Below are positions 8,692 through 16,953 of a stretch of 38,352 nucleotides of DNA, piece by piece. Where the stretch lies: contig CADECF010000007.1 in the NCBI GenBank assembly GCA_902825775.1, positions 12,105-50,456 on the forward strand, written 5' to 3'. The notes beneath the pieces were generated by a model. It was not told where the DNA came from, searched no databases, and saw nothing but the letters and a program-made list of their open reading frames with translations. The DNA is from an uncultured Lysobacteraceae bacterium (GTDB taxonomy: Bacteria > Pseudomonadota > Gammaproteobacteria > Xanthomonadales > Xanthomonadaceae). The position numbers were made by a program, and so were the translations under genes. Numbering within the stretch: the stretch's first letter is position 1; every line of letters begins with the position of its first letter.

Positions 8692-9665
8692 CGTGGTTTG
8701 CCTTTTTCGATCAATGCCACGATCGCCTGCGCGACCGCAGCGGGTTTTTCCATCAGCGACATGTGGCCGCAACCGTCGAGCAGCACCTTGCGCGCCTGCG
8801 GCATGCGCGCGCCGAAGATGTCCAAGGCGCTGGCATCGATCACCTGATCCTGCCGGCACCATAGCAACAACGCCGGTTGGCGGATGTCGACAGCGACTTC
8901 GTAGGGCAGGAAACGCTCGGGACCGCGCCCGATCCGGTCCAGCACCGACTGCTCGAAAGCGCCCTGTTCGCGCCGGAAATCGATAACGGCCTTCGACGCC
9001 GGCCACGGAATCGGCGGGCGCGCGGCGCGATCGTGGAACAGGATGCCGAGGTAATGCTCCAGGCTGGCCGCATCGGTGACGCCGAACGGATTCTTGCCGG
9101 CCAATACATCGATGCCGAACCGATTGTCCTTGAAGCGAACGCCGGAAGCGTCGAGCAATGCGACGCGCGCCACGTCGTCCGGATAGCGCGCCGCGACTAC
9201 GGCCGCAATGCCGCCGCCCATCGAATGCCCGATCAGCACCACCGGGCGGTCGCTGACCTTGTCGATGAATTCGGCGACATTGGCGGCCTGCGCCGCATAA
9301 CCGTAATCGGCGCCGGGCTTGCGCTCGCTCTGCTCCCAACCGGGCAGGTCGGGAATGACGAGGCGATAGCGGCGGTCCAGCCGCTGCGCGAGGCGATACC
9401 AGTTCTCCTTGCTGCCGGTGTAGCCGTGCAGCATCACCAGTGTCGGCGCGCCGGCGCGATCCGCATCGCGCTCGACATACGTCCATCGGTAACCGGCCGC
9501 TTCGATCGCATGCAACGAGAGATCGGCGTCGATGCGTTGGCGCGCGTATTCGGCGCGCACGATCGCATACGGATCGCGCCAGGCGACGATGGCAGCCGCC
9601 GCGAACAGCGTTGCGACGATGGCCAACGCCGCCAACAGCCAGCGCATGGAACGTCCGGCGCGCAT
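8688..9665 (-). CDS. Membrane-anchored alpha/beta hydrolase
   Basis: The 325-residue protein is an alpha/beta-fold hydrolase with an N-terminal membrane anchor or uncleaved signal (about 8-29, WLLAALAIVATLFAAAAIVAW). The catalytic triad can be assigned: nucleophile Ser148 in GHSMGG, acid in the CRQDQVID stretch, and His in DGCGHMSLMEKP. The oxyanion motif HGYTGSKENW is at about 80-89. Close relatives are annotated as lipases or esterases; substrate unknown. The start is ATG at 9665, with GAGGA upstream; an alternative ATG lies six codons in. It forms a two-gene unit with the lipoprotein downstream. Confidence 0.9.
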   Translation of the reverse strand: MRAGRSMRWLLAALAIVATLFAAAAIVAWRDPYAIVRAEYARQRIDADLSLHAIEAAGYRWTYVERDADRAGAPTLVMLHGYTGSKENWYRLAQRLDRRYRLVIPDLPGWEQSERKPGADYGYAAQAANVAEFIDKVSDRPVVLIGHSMGGGIAAVVAARYPDDVARVALLDASGVRFKDNRFGIDVLAGKNPFGVTDAASLEHYLGILFHDRAARPPIPWPASKAVIDFRREQGAFEQSVLDRIGRGPERFLPYEVAVDIRQPALLLWCRQDQVIDASALDIFGARMPQARKVLLDGCGHMSLMEKPAAVAQAIVALIEKGKPR

Positions 9666-9706
9666 CGCTAAGCGACGTCCTCGCGCCGTTCCATTACGCG
9701 TAGCCG

Positions 9707-9733
9707 CCCCTCTCCCCGCTTGCGGAGAGAGGG
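9707..9733. repeat. Short GC-rich palindrome
   Basis: CCCTCTCCCCGC and GCGGAGAGAGGG form a 12-bp stem with one mismatch and a two-base loop, in the 100-base gap between the M1 aminopeptidase stop and the hydrolase start. It is related to the palindromes at 11831 and 11974. There is no T-run, so it is not a classical terminator. Confidence 0.6.
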
Positions 9734-9765
9734 TTCGAAGCGACGGACGCGCGCGGGCATGCCGC

Positions 9766-11739
9766 TTATTGCGCCGGCGGCGCTTCCGTCGGCGACGCCG
9801 GCGCCAGCGTCGGCGTCGGGCTCGAAGTCGCCACCGGCTTGGCCTTGGCCAGCAACGCTTCCACCGAACCGGTGGTGATCGGGTGGTAGCCCGGCTTGGC
9901 CTTGGCGAACACTTCCTGCGCGAAAGCCAAGCCATCCGTCGTCTTCGACAAGGCTTCGTAAGTGGGCATGATCAGCTTGCGGCGGCCGATGCGCTGCAGG
10001 AACTCGGCGATCGCCGGGCGCGCTTCCGAATAGCCGCTACGCACGGTGAGCGGATACCAGCGTTGCGCGATCTCGCCGTTGGGCGTGCCGGTGAACTTGT
10101 AAGCCGCGTCGAGCTGCGCGACCTGATCGTGCTTGAGCGTTTCGGGCATGGCTTCGATGAAGTGCACCCATTCCTGCGTGGTCCAGGCCGACGTGATCAC
10201 CGGCGGCGGCAACTGCGCGCTGCCCAGCCAAGCCAGCCGCGCCGAATCGACCACGCCGAAGCGCGGCGACAGCGCCTGCGGCGCGCCGACCGGGATGCCG
10301 GGTTCGTAGAGCCACGCGTCGAACTCGGCCTGCGTCGCCTTGTTCGGATATTTATCGAGCAGGTTCTGCTTGGCGTAATCGGCGAACTGCGCGGTGGAGA
10401 TGCTCTGGAACGCGAAGTGATCGAAATAACCGCGCAGGAACGCGTCGAAGTTCTCGCGGCCGAAGCGTTCCTCGAGGAACTGCAGGAACCAGGCGCCCTT
10501 GGTGTACACGGTGGCCGCGGACGTGTCGTCGGGGTCCGGCACCGCATCGGGCTTCAGCGCCAGCGCCTGCCGTTTTGGATCCAGCTCCTTGTATTCGGCC
10601 TTCAATTCGTTGCGTGCGATCACGCGCTCCATGTCGGCCTGCTCCTTGCCGTACAACGCTTCGACCAGACGATTTTCGACGTAGCTGGTGACGCCTTCGT
10701 TGAGCCAGGCGTCCTTGGCGCTGGAGAACGTCACCAGATTCCCCGACCAGCTATGCGCGAGTTCGTGCGCCACCAGCGAGACCAGCGACTTGTCGCCCAC
10801 CACCACGGTCGGCGTGGCGAAGGTCATGCGCGGGTTCTCCATGCCGCCGTACGGGAACGAAGGCGGCAGCACCAGGATGTCGTAGCGGCCCCAGCGATAA
10901 GGGCCGTACAGCTTTTCGGCCGTTTCGATCATCTTTTCGGTATCGGCGAATTCGGTCGCGGCCTTGCCCACCATCGACGGTTCGGCCCAGACGCCGCTGC
11001 GCGACGAAATCGGCTGGAACACGAGGTCGCCCGCCGCGATCGCCAGCAGATACGACGGGATCTTCTGCGGCATCTTGAACGTGTAATCGCCGTCGCGCGG
11101 CGCGGCCGGATCGTTGTCGGCGCTCATCAGCACCATCGCGTCCGCCGGTGCGGTCACGTGCGCGCTGTAGGTGAAACGCACGCTCGGCGTGTCCTGCAGC
11201 GGCACCCACGAGCGTGCGTGGATCTGCTGCGACTGGCTGAACATGAAGGGCTGCTGCTTGCCTTCGGTCATCGACGGCTCGAGCCATTGCAGGCCGGACG
11301 CGCCTGGCGAAGTTTTGTACACCACCCGCACCCGCGCATTGCGCGCCGGCACTTCGATGGTGAGCTTGCTGCCGAGCACCTTGTCGGCTGGCGCCAACGC
11401 GAACTTCAGAGGCGTCCATTGGCCCGGCGCGCTTTCGCCTTCCGCTTTTTCGATGCTCAGATCGCGCGTATCGAGCACCAGCTGGGTGGCGGCAGGATCT
11501 TTCCAATCCAGCGTGTAGATCGCCGTGCCGGCGATGGTCTTGCTGGCGAAATCCAGAGCCAGATCGAGCGCGATATCGCTGGTCGCGACCTTGGCGGGCT
11601 CGGCGTAGGAATGTTCGTCGATCACTTTCACGGCAGTGGCCTGCGGCGCGGCGGCGGAGGTGGCGGGATCGGCGGATTCGCGCGAACAACCGGCCACGAG
11701 GGCCACAGCGAGGCAGGATACGAGGATGGGCAGACGCAT
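9766..11739 (-). CDS. M1-family zinc aminopeptidase, lipoprotein
   Basis: The 657-residue protein is an M1 metallopeptidase of the leukotriene-A4-hydrolase-like subgroup. It has a lipoprotein signal peptide with LVAGC (lipid Cys18), an N-terminal beta-sandwich, the substrate motif PYGGMENP, and the zinc site H325-E-L-A-H329 with Glu348 (HExxH-x18-E). A C-terminal helical domain and a Pro/Ala/Thr-rich tail (PTPTLAPASPTEAPPAQ) follow. Being lipid-anchored in the envelope it would trim peptides in the periplasm or at the surface. The ATG at 11739 is followed directly by a signal sequence, so the start is secure. Confidence 0.94.
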   Translation of the reverse strand: MRLPILVSCLAVALVAGCSRESADPATSAAAPQATAVKVIDEHSYAEPAKVATSDIALDLALDFASKTIAGTAIYTLDWKDPAATQLVLDTRDLSIEKAEGESAPGQWTPLKFALAPADKVLGSKLTIEVPARNARVRVVYKTSPGASGLQWLEPSMTEGKQQPFMFSQSQQIHARSWVPLQDTPSVRFTYSAHVTAPADAMVLMSADNDPAAPRDGDYTFKMPQKIPSYLLAIAAGDLVFQPISSRSGVWAEPSMVGKAATEFADTEKMIETAEKLYGPYRWGRYDILVLPPSFPYGGMENPRMTFATPTVVVGDKSLVSLVAHELAHSWSGNLVTFSSAKDAWLNEGVTSYVENRLVEALYGKEQADMERVIARNELKAEYKELDPKRQALALKPDAVPDPDDTSAATVYTKGAWFLQFLEERFGRENFDAFLRGYFDHFAFQSISTAQFADYAKQNLLDKYPNKATQAEFDAWLYEPGIPVGAPQALSPRFGVVDSARLAWLGSAQLPPPVITSAWTTQEWVHFIEAMPETLKHDQVAQLDAAYKFTGTPNGEIAQRWYPLTVRSGYSEARPAIAEFLQRIGRRKLIMPTYEALSKTTDGLAFAQEVFAKAKPGYHPITTGSVEALLAKAKPVATSSPTPTLAPASPTEAPPAQ

Positions 11740-11830
11740 GGCGGCCTTACGGGGGCTACGGGGACCGCGAGTTTAGCGTCTTCGCCGAGGGGCGGCAGTG
11801 CCGCAGCCGTCACGTTTCGGATGCGTTCTT

Positions 11831-11996
11831 CCTTCTCCCTCCGGGAGAAGGTGCCCGAAGGGCGGATGAGGGTGCGGCGAAGCGGCGATGTGTCCGGCTT
11901 CGGATCTCATCGCGCTCCTATTAAGTTCGATGCGAGATTGCGGCCATCACCACACGCCGGACCCTCACCCCAACCCCTCTCCCGATGGGAGAGGGG
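11831..11996. repeat. Two palindromes of the CTCTCCC family in a 258-bp gap
   Basis: The gap 11740-11997 holds no gene. It contains CCTTCTCCCTCCGGGAGAAGG at 11831-11851 and a perfect palindrome-like stem at 11974-11996 (CCCCTCTCCC and GGGAGAGGGG around GAT). Between them are remnants reading GATGAGGGTGCGG (11873-11885) and CCCTCACCCC (11962-11971) in inverted orientation, so the whole 166 bases look like one imperfect inverted element. The right stem abuts the ubiE stop codon. Confidence 0.7.
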
Positions 11997-11997
11997 C

Positions 11998-12759
11998 TCA
12001 AATCTTATAGCCCGTGTGTATGGCGACGATTCCGCCGGAGAGATTCTTGTAGCCGCAGCGCGCGAAACCGGCGGTTTCCATCATCCCTTTCAATTCGTCC
12101 TGCGGCGGATGCTGGCGGATCGATTCGGCCAGATATTGGTAACTGTCGGCATCCTGAGCGAACAGCTTGCCCAGGCGCGGCAGCACCTGGAACGAATGGA
12201 AATCGTAGAGCGGCTTGAACCAGTCCGCTTTCACCGCCGAAAATTCGAGCACCCGCGCCTGTCCGCCGACTTTCAACACGCGCAGCATCTCGCGCAGCGC
12301 CGCGTCCTTGTCGGTGACGTTGCGCAAGCCGAAAGCGATGGTGACCAAATCGAAACTGGCATCGGGGAAAGGCAGCGTTTCCGCATTGCATTGCACATAC
12401 TCGAAACCGCGTACGTTGCCGCGGTCGGTCATGCGGTCGCGGCCGACGCGCAGCATGGCGCCGTTGATGTCGCCGAGCACCAGTTCCCCGGCGTCGCCGA
12501 CGCGATCCTTCAGCAGCGCTGCGATGTCGCCGGTACCCCCGGCCAAGTCCAGCACGCGATCGCCGCGCTTCACCTGGCAGGTGGACACGAAGTAGCGTTT
12601 CCAGACCCGGTGAACGCCCAGGCTCATCAGGTCGTTCATCAGATCGTAATTGCCGGCCACCGACGAGAACACCTGGCCGACCAGCTTCTGCTTTTCGCCG
12701 GTGGGCACTTCGCGGAAGCCGAAGTGGGTGGTGCCTGGGGCCTGTTCGCGTTCGCTCAT
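11998..12759 (-). CDS. ubiE: UbiE, quinone C-methyltransferase
   Basis: UbiE is the SAM-dependent methyltransferase for 2-polyprenyl-6-methoxy-1,4-benzoquinol (ubiquinone) and demethylmenaquinol. The 253-residue protein has family signatures VFSSVAGNYDLMNDLMSLG (about 30-48), the SAM-binding loop LDLAGGTGD (70-78) and RVLKVGGQ followed by a PLYDFHSFQVLPRLG stretch. Length is standard. In this family it most likely makes ubiquinone. ATG at 12759. It is divergent from the small membrane protein gene at 12975 with a REP pair in between. Confidence 0.96.
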   Translation of the reverse strand: MSEREQAPGTTHFGFREVPTGEKQKLVGQVFSSVAGNYDLMNDLMSLGVHRVWKRYFVSTCQVKRGDRVLDLAGGTGDIAALLKDRVGDAGELVLGDINGAMLRVGRDRMTDRGNVRGFEYVQCNAETLPFPDASFDLVTIAFGLRNVTDKDAALREMLRVLKVGGQARVLEFSAVKADWFKPLYDFHSFQVLPRLGKLFAQDADSYQYLAESIRQHPPQDELKGMMETAGFARCGYKNLSGGIVAIHTGYKI

Positions 12760-12796
12760 GGGGCGATTATCGCATTGCGGCCGATCTGCGTCTTTT

Positions 12797-12879
12797 TTGT
12801 GGGAGCGGCTTCAGCCGCGAGCTCTTAGGAATATGGGCGCACCCGCAAAAAACTCGCGGCTGAAGCCGCTCCCACAAAA
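12797..12879. repeat. REP-type inverted pair upstream of ubiE
   Basis: Left arm 12799-12826 and right arm 12850-12877 are near-perfect inverses (GTGGGAGCGGCTTCAGCCGC type), separated by about 23 bases; the left arm is preceded by six T and the right followed by four A. It lies 40 bases upstream of the ubiE start, inside a divergent intergenic region, an unusual place for a REP because it would sit in or beside the ubiE promoter. Confidence 0.85.
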
Positions 12880-12974
12880 GATGGCCTCCTTCGGGCGGAG
12901 CCCACGTTGGCCTTGGACGCAGGGGGAGACTGAGCGGTGGCCGCGGAGCCGGCCATCGCGCCAAGGAGGAGCAA

Positions 12975-13163
12975 ATGATCAAGTACGCGGCTGTTTGGAT
13001 CATCATCGTCGGCGGCCTCATCATCCTATTCGGGCCCGGCGGGATCATCGATATCGAGTGCATCAAATGCGGCCGGGTCTGGACCTGGCTGGTCGGCGTG
13101 ATCTCGGTCGCCGTCGGCGTCGGCGCATTGGCCGCCGCCAATCGCAGCATGCCCGGACGCTAG
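12975..13163 (+). CDS. Small two-helix membrane protein
   Basis: This is a 62-residue protein I cannot name. It has two hydrophobic segments (about 5-22, AAVWIIIVGGLIILFG, and 36-55, WTWLVGVISVAVGVGALAAA) joined by a short loop with IECIKCGRVW, which contains a CxxC pair. The ribosome site is very strong: AAGGAGGAGCAA directly before the ATG. This and its clean composition support a real gene. The C terminus is polar (NRSMPGR). Confidence 0.78.
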   Translation: MIKYAAVWIIIVGGLIILFGPGGIIDIECIKCGRVWTWLVGVISVAVGVGALAAANRSMPGR

Positions 13164-13262
13164 CGGTGCTTGGCCAGCCGCGCGCTGCGCGCGGCTGGCT
13201 TTTCCAGGAGAAACGGCATTGCCGGGCGTATATTCGACACGAGCCACGCACGCCGCCTACGC

Positions 13263-13673
13263 ATGCCCGCCTGGACCTGTCCCGACTGCGGAAGAATCTT
13301 CAACCGCGCCCGCACCAAGCACAGCTGCGGAACCGGCGATCGCGCCGCGATGCTCGCGGGCAAGGCGCCCTGGCTCGTTGCGCTGTACGAAGAGCTCGAA
13401 CGCGCCGCGCGCGCCAACGGCGACATCGAAGTGGTCGCCAAGGATCGCTACGCGCTGTTCCGCACCACCCGCATCTTCGCCGATGCGGTGTTCATGAAGG
13501 ATGCGCTGCGGCTCGCGCTGCAACTGGACCGGGTCATCGACGACCCGATCTTCTTCAAGACCGTGCAGGATCCGCGCGGCCGTGTGCAGCAGGTCGCCAA
13601 GCTGCGCAATGCGGCCGACCTGAAAACGGTCACGCCTTATCTGCGCGAAGCCTATCGCTACGCCTGCAAATAG
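13263..13673 (+). CDS. Zinc-ribbon DUF5655 protein
   Basis: The 136-residue product begins with a small zinc-finger-like motif (WTCPDCGRIFNRARTKHSC: Cys-x2-Cys ... His-x-Cys) followed by a domain I place in DUF5655 (APWLVALYEELERAARANGD ... RYALFRTTRIFADAV). Function unknown; the family is found in bacteria as predicted nucleic-acid or transport-related proteins, without firm evidence. I start it at ATG 13263 because the conserved part begins there; the frame stays open upstream to 13170 but that part is not conserved in character. It converges on hslU with a 31-base gap. Confidence 0.75.
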   Translation: MPAWTCPDCGRIFNRARTKHSCGTGDRAAMLAGKAPWLVALYEELERAARANGDIEVVAKDRYALFRTTRIFADAVFMKDALRLALQLDRVIDDPIFFKTVQDPRGRVQQVAKLRNAADLKTVTPYLREAYRYACK

Positions 13674-13704
13674 CGTCCAGGCTACGAAACGTCAGAGCGG
13701 GACT

Positions 13705-15075
13705 TCAAAGAATGTAGCGGCTCAGGTCCGGATCCTGCACCAACTCGCCCAGATGCGCATCGACATAGGCGCGGTCGATGACGACGGACGAACCATCGCG
13801 GTCCGGCGCCTCGTAGCTGAGCGTATCGAGCAGGCGTTCGAGCACGGTATGCAGGCGCCGCGCGCCGATGTTTTCCTGGCGTTCGTTGACTTGCGCGGCG
13901 ATCTCGGCGAGCCGCTCGACGGCATCGTCTGTGAAATTCAACGACACGCCTTCGGTCTTCAGCAACTCGACGTACTGCTTGGTCAATGCGGCCTTGGGTT
14001 CGGTGAGGATGCGCACGAACTCGTCCTTGCCCAACGCGCCCAGTTCGACGCGGATCGGGAAGCGGCCCTGCATTTCCGGGATCAGATCCGAAGGCTTGGC
14101 CAGGTGGAACGCGCCGCTGGCGATGAACAGGATGTGGTCGGTCTTGACCGCGCCGTACTTGGTGCTGACGGTGGAGCCTTCCACCAGCGGCAGCAGATCG
14201 CGCTGCACGCCCTCGCGGCTGACATCGGCGCCGTAGCCTTCGCTGCGCTTGGCGACCTTGTCGATCTCGTCTATGAAGACGATGCCGTGCTGCTCGCAGG
14301 CTTCGATCGCCGATTCTCGGATCTCGTCCTCGTTGACCAGCTTGCCGGCCTCTTCTTCGATCAGCAACGGACGCGCGGTTTTGATCGACATCGTTTTCTT
14401 GTGGGTCTTGTTGCCGGCCACCTGCGAGAACATCTGCCGCAACTGCTGGCCCATTTCCTCCATGCCGGGCGGCGCCATGATGTCGACCCCGACATTGATC
14501 GCGGTTTCGATCTCGATCTCGCGATCGTCCAGCGCCCCGGTGCGCAATTGCTTGCGCAACTTCAGGCGCGTATCGCTATCGGCGGCGGACGGCTCGTTGC
14601 GGGCTTCTTCGGCGTTGAAACCGAAACCGCCCGGCGCGCGACGCGGCAGCAATGCGTCGAGGATGCGGTCTTCCGCGCGCTCTTCGGCCTGCGTACGCAC
14701 GCGTTGCTTGGCCTGCTCGCGGTAGAGCTTGACGGCGGTGTCGGCCAGATCGCGGATGATCTGCTCCACGTCCTTGCCGACGTAGCCGACTTCGGTGAAG
14801 CGCGTCGCCTCGACTTTGACGAAAGGCGCGTTGGCCAGCGTGGCCAGGCGCCGCGCGATTTCGGTCTTGCCGACGCCGGTCGGGCCGATCATCAGGATGT
14901 TCTTGGGCATGACTTCGTTGCGCAGTTCGTCGCCCAGCTGCATGCGGCGCCAGCGGTTGCGCAGCGCGATCGCGACCGCGCGCTTGGCGGACTGCTGGCC
15001 CACGATGTGGCGGTCGAGCTCCTGCACGATTTCGCGCGGAGTCATGGTGGAGGAGTTGTTATCTGGCTTGGACAT
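13705..15075 (-). CDS. hslU: HslU, ATPase subunit of HslVU protease
   Basis: HslU is the AAA+ unfoldase ring that feeds substrates to the HslV peptidase in the cytoplasm. The 456-residue protein has the N-terminal [17 protein letters not shown], Walker A GPTGVGKT (64-71), the inserted I-domain (about 110-245), Walker B with Asp269-Glu270 in FIDEIDK, sensor-1 FIASGAFH, and the C-terminal [12 protein letters not shown] tail that docks into HslV. The first ATG (15075) gives ten extra residues over E. coli; an internal ATG at residue 11 is an alternative. hslV lies upstream, with a hairpin element between. Confidence 0.97.
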   Translation of the reverse strand: MSKPDNNSSTMTPREIVQELDRHIVGQQSAKRAVAIALRNRWRRMQLGDELRNEVMPKNILMIGPTGVGKTEIARRLATLANAPFVKVEATRFTEVGYVGKDVEQIIRDLADTAVKLYREQAKQRVRTQAEERAEDRILDALLPRRAPGGFGFNAEEARNEPSAADSDTRLKLRKQLRTGALDDREIEIETAINVGVDIMAPPGMEEMGQQLRQMFSQVAGNKTHKKTMSIKTARPLLIEEEAGKLVNEDEIRESAIEACEQHGIVFIDEIDKVAKRSEGYGADVSREGVQRDLLPLVEGSTVSTKYGAVKTDHILFIASGAFHLAKPSDLIPEMQGRFPIRVELGALGKDEFVRILTEPKAALTKQYVELLKTEGVSLNFTDDAVERLAEIAAQVNERQENIGARRLHTVLERLLDTLSYEAPDRDGSSVVIDRAYVDAHLGELVQDPDLSRYIL

Positions 15076-15106
15076 TGAATTGTTGTTCGCTAGGTGCGGG
15101 AGGTTT

Positions 15107-15185
15107 TTGCAGGAGCGGCTTCAGCCGCGAGCTCTTGATGTCGGCGCGATCTTGAAGAGCTCGCGGCTGAAGCCGCTCTTGCAAG
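15107..15185. repeat. REP variant inverted pair between hslV and hslU
   Basis: The arms 15107-15136 and 15155-15184 are inverse copies. They carry TTGCAGGAGCGG / CCGCTCTTGCAA at the outer ends, where all other copies in the window have TTGTGGGAGCGG / CCGCTCCCACAA. The change is present in both arms, so pairing is kept. The element fills most of the 119-base gap that separates hslV from hslU. Confidence 0.85.
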
Positions 15186-15194
15186 AACTAAGGT

Positions 15195-15746
15195 TTAAAG
15201 CTCTTCGACGACGATATTGCGGTTGGTGTAGATGCAGATATCGCCGGCGATGTTCAACGCCTCGACCGCGATCTGTTTCGCATCGAGTTCGGTATGCGCC
15301 AGCAACGCGCGCGCAGCGGACAAGGCGTACGGACCGCCCGAACCGATCGCGACCAAGCCGTCTTCCGGCTCGATCACATCGCCGGTGCCGCTGACGATGA
15401 GCGAGGTTTCCTTGTCGGCGACGGCGAGCAGCGCTTCGAGCTTGCCCAGGCGGCGTTCGGTGCGCCAGTCCTTGGCCAATTCGACCGCCGCGCGCTGCAG
15501 CTGGCCGTGCTTCTCCAACTTGGATTCGAATAATTCAAAAAGCGTGAACGCATCGGCGGCGGCGCCGGCGAAACCGGCCAATACCTGACCGTCTTTGCCG
15601 AGACGCCGCACTTTGCGGGCATTGGCCTTCATCACCGTATGGCCGAGCGTGACCTGGCCGTCGCCGGCGACGGCGACGCGGCCGTTGCGGCGCACGGACA
15701 CGATGGTGGTGGCGTGGAAAACGTTGGGATTCTGGCTGGGGTCCAT
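15195..15746 (-). CDS. hslV: HslV, peptidase subunit of HslVU
   Basis: HslV is the proteasome-related threonine peptidase dodecamer. The 183-residue protein has an N-terminal leader [12 protein letters not shown] before T13-T-I-V-S-V-R-R, the mature catalytic start; T13 is the nucleophile after the leader is removed. [11 protein letters not shown] and the C-terminal [17 protein letters not shown] fit the family. A 12-residue leader is longer than the single Met of E. coli HslV but is known in xanthomonads. It heads the hslV-hslU unit. Confidence 0.97.
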   Translation of the reverse strand: MDPSQNPNVFHATTIVSVRRNGRVAVAGDGQVTLGHTVMKANARKVRRLGKDGQVLAGFAGAAADAFTLFELFESKLEKHGQLQRAAVELAKDWRTERRLGKLEALLAVADKETSLIVSGTGDVIEPEDGLVAIGSGGPYALSAARALLAHTELDAKQIAVEALNIAGDICIYTNRNIVVEEL

Positions 15747-15815
15747 GCGGAGCTCCGGGGTCGAATCCCATGGATGGGGGTGGGATCGGGCCGTCGCAAG
15801 GGGTCCGGTCCGCTC

Positions 15816-15887
15816 TTGTAGAGTCGAGCTTGCTCGACTGCTTTTGCTTTGGCCAGGAAATGCAGTCGAGCAAGCTCGACTCTACAA
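15816..15887. repeat. Inverted repeat between xerC and hslV
   Basis: Arms at 15816-15841 (TTGTAGAGTCGAGCTTGCTC...) and 15862-15887 (inverse) match over 26 bases with a 20-base spacer. This is a different palindrome family (TAGAGTCGAGCTTGCTCGAC) from the GTGGGAGCGGC type. It ends 7 bases before the xerC stop codon. Confidence 0.85.
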
Positions 15888-15894
15888 AGTGCGG

Positions 15895-16767
15895 CTAGGG
15901 CTTGCGCTTGGCGCGCGGGTGCGCCGCGTCGTAGACCTTGGCCAGGTGCTGGAAATCCAGATGCGTGTAGATCTGGGTGGTGGCGATGTCGGCATGGCCG
16001 AGCAGCTCCTGCACGCCGCGCAAATCGCCTGACGATTCCAGTACATGACTGGCGAAGGAATGGCGCAGCAGATGCGGATGCACCCGTTTGAACAGACCCT
16101 GCCGCTGCGCGAGCAGACGCAACCGCATCTGCACCGCGCGCGGCGAGATCGGAGCGCCGCCGCGGCCGGGAAATACCGGTGCATCGCCGGCCGGCTTCTG
16201 CTGGGATTTCCATTCGGTCAACGCCGCGCGCGCATGCGAACCGACCGGCACGCTGCGCTGCTTGCTGCCCTTGCCGAGCACGGTGACCAGGCCGCTATCG
16301 ATATCCAAATCGCGCCAGCGCAACCCGCACAGTTCGCTGAGCCGCAGTCCGGACGAATAGAAAAGTTCCAGCAACGCACGATCGCGCACGCCCAGTGGCG
16401 CATCGGTCGGAACCTCGACTAATGCCTTCGCCTCGTCCGGATCGAGCACCTGCGGCAGCTTGCGCGGCGCTTTGGGCGCCTTGATCGCCGCGACAGGACT
16501 GGCGGCGATGCGGCCGTGCTTGAGCATCCATTGGTAGAAGCTGCGGCAGGCGGACAAACGCCGCTGCAGGCTTTTCGGCGACAGGCCACGACGATGTTCG
16601 CTGGCGACGAACGCACGCAGTTGGTCGGCTTGAAGTTTGGATACGTCGCCCTGCCCTTGCGACTCCGCCCATTGCGACAGCGATTGCAGATCGCGGCGAT
16701 AGGCGTCGAGCGTGTGCGCGGACATGCGGCGCTCGACTTGCAGGTGGGCTAGGAAGTCTTCGATCAC
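15895..16767 (-). CDS. xerC: XerC, site-specific tyrosine recombinase
   Basis: XerC acts with XerD at dif to resolve chromosome dimers. The 290-residue protein has the N-terminal SAM-like core-binding domain (FLAHLQVERRMSAHTLDAYRRDL) and a C-terminal catalytic domain with every catalytic residue in place: Arg142 (GLRLSE), Lys166, His232 and Arg235 in PHLLRHSFA, His258 in LLGHADIATTQ and nucleophile Tyr267 in QIYTHLDF. Length fits XerC rather than phage integrases. It lies with DUF484, dapF and lptM as in many gammaproteobacteria; the DUF484 gap of 186 bases here holds a repeat. Confidence 0.96.
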   Translation of the reverse strand: MIEDFLAHLQVERRMSAHTLDAYRRDLQSLSQWAESQGQGDVSKLQADQLRAFVASEHRRGLSPKSLQRRLSACRSFYQWMLKHGRIAASPVAAIKAPKAPRKLPQVLDPDEAKALVEVPTDAPLGVRDRALLELFYSSGLRLSELCGLRWRDLDIDSGLVTVLGKGSKQRSVPVGSHARAALTEWKSQQKPAGDAPVFPGRGGAPISPRAVQMRLRLLAQRQGLFKRVHPHLLRHSFASHVLESSGDLRGVQELLGHADIATTQIYTHLDFQHLAKVYDAAHPRAKRKP

Positions 16768-16776
16768 TTAGATACC

Positions 16777-16939
16777 GTCATTCCTGCGTAGGCGGGACTG
16801 CGGAGGCAGGATGCCGGGGCGAACATTTGCGAAGCAAATGGCCCGAAGGGCATGCCGCAGGAGCGGCATGTCATCCAGCGACTTTGCGTTTTCAGAGCAA
16901 AATCAAAATGGGTCCCAGCTTTCGCTGGGATGACGGGAG
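16777..16939. repeat. Repeat element between DUF484 and xerC
   Basis: The gap 16768-16953 holds GTCATTCCTGCGTAGGCGGG at its left end and GGTCCCAGCTTTCGCTGGGA at its right (16911-16930), followed by TGACGGG; these are the two ends of the GTCATTCCnGC..nGGGATGAC repeat seen at 23641-23783. In the middle are short stems (CATTTGCGAAGCAAATG at 16824-16840; GGCATGCCGCAGGAGCGGCATG at 16849-16870, only partly paired). No gene is supported in it. Confidence 0.75.
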
Positions 16940-16953
16940 TGAGAGATGCGCAG

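Noticed and set aside
9532-12828. 1098-codon open frame on the plus strand across the M1 aminopeptidase and ubiE
   Set aside because: It is antisense to two clear genes, has Arg/His-rich shadow composition with no domain, and results from high G+C.
13170-13262. Upstream start for the DUF5655 protein adding 31 residues
   Set aside because: The extra residues are Arg/Ala-rich and overlap intergenic stem sequence; the conserved zinc-ribbon starts right at the ATG at 13263.
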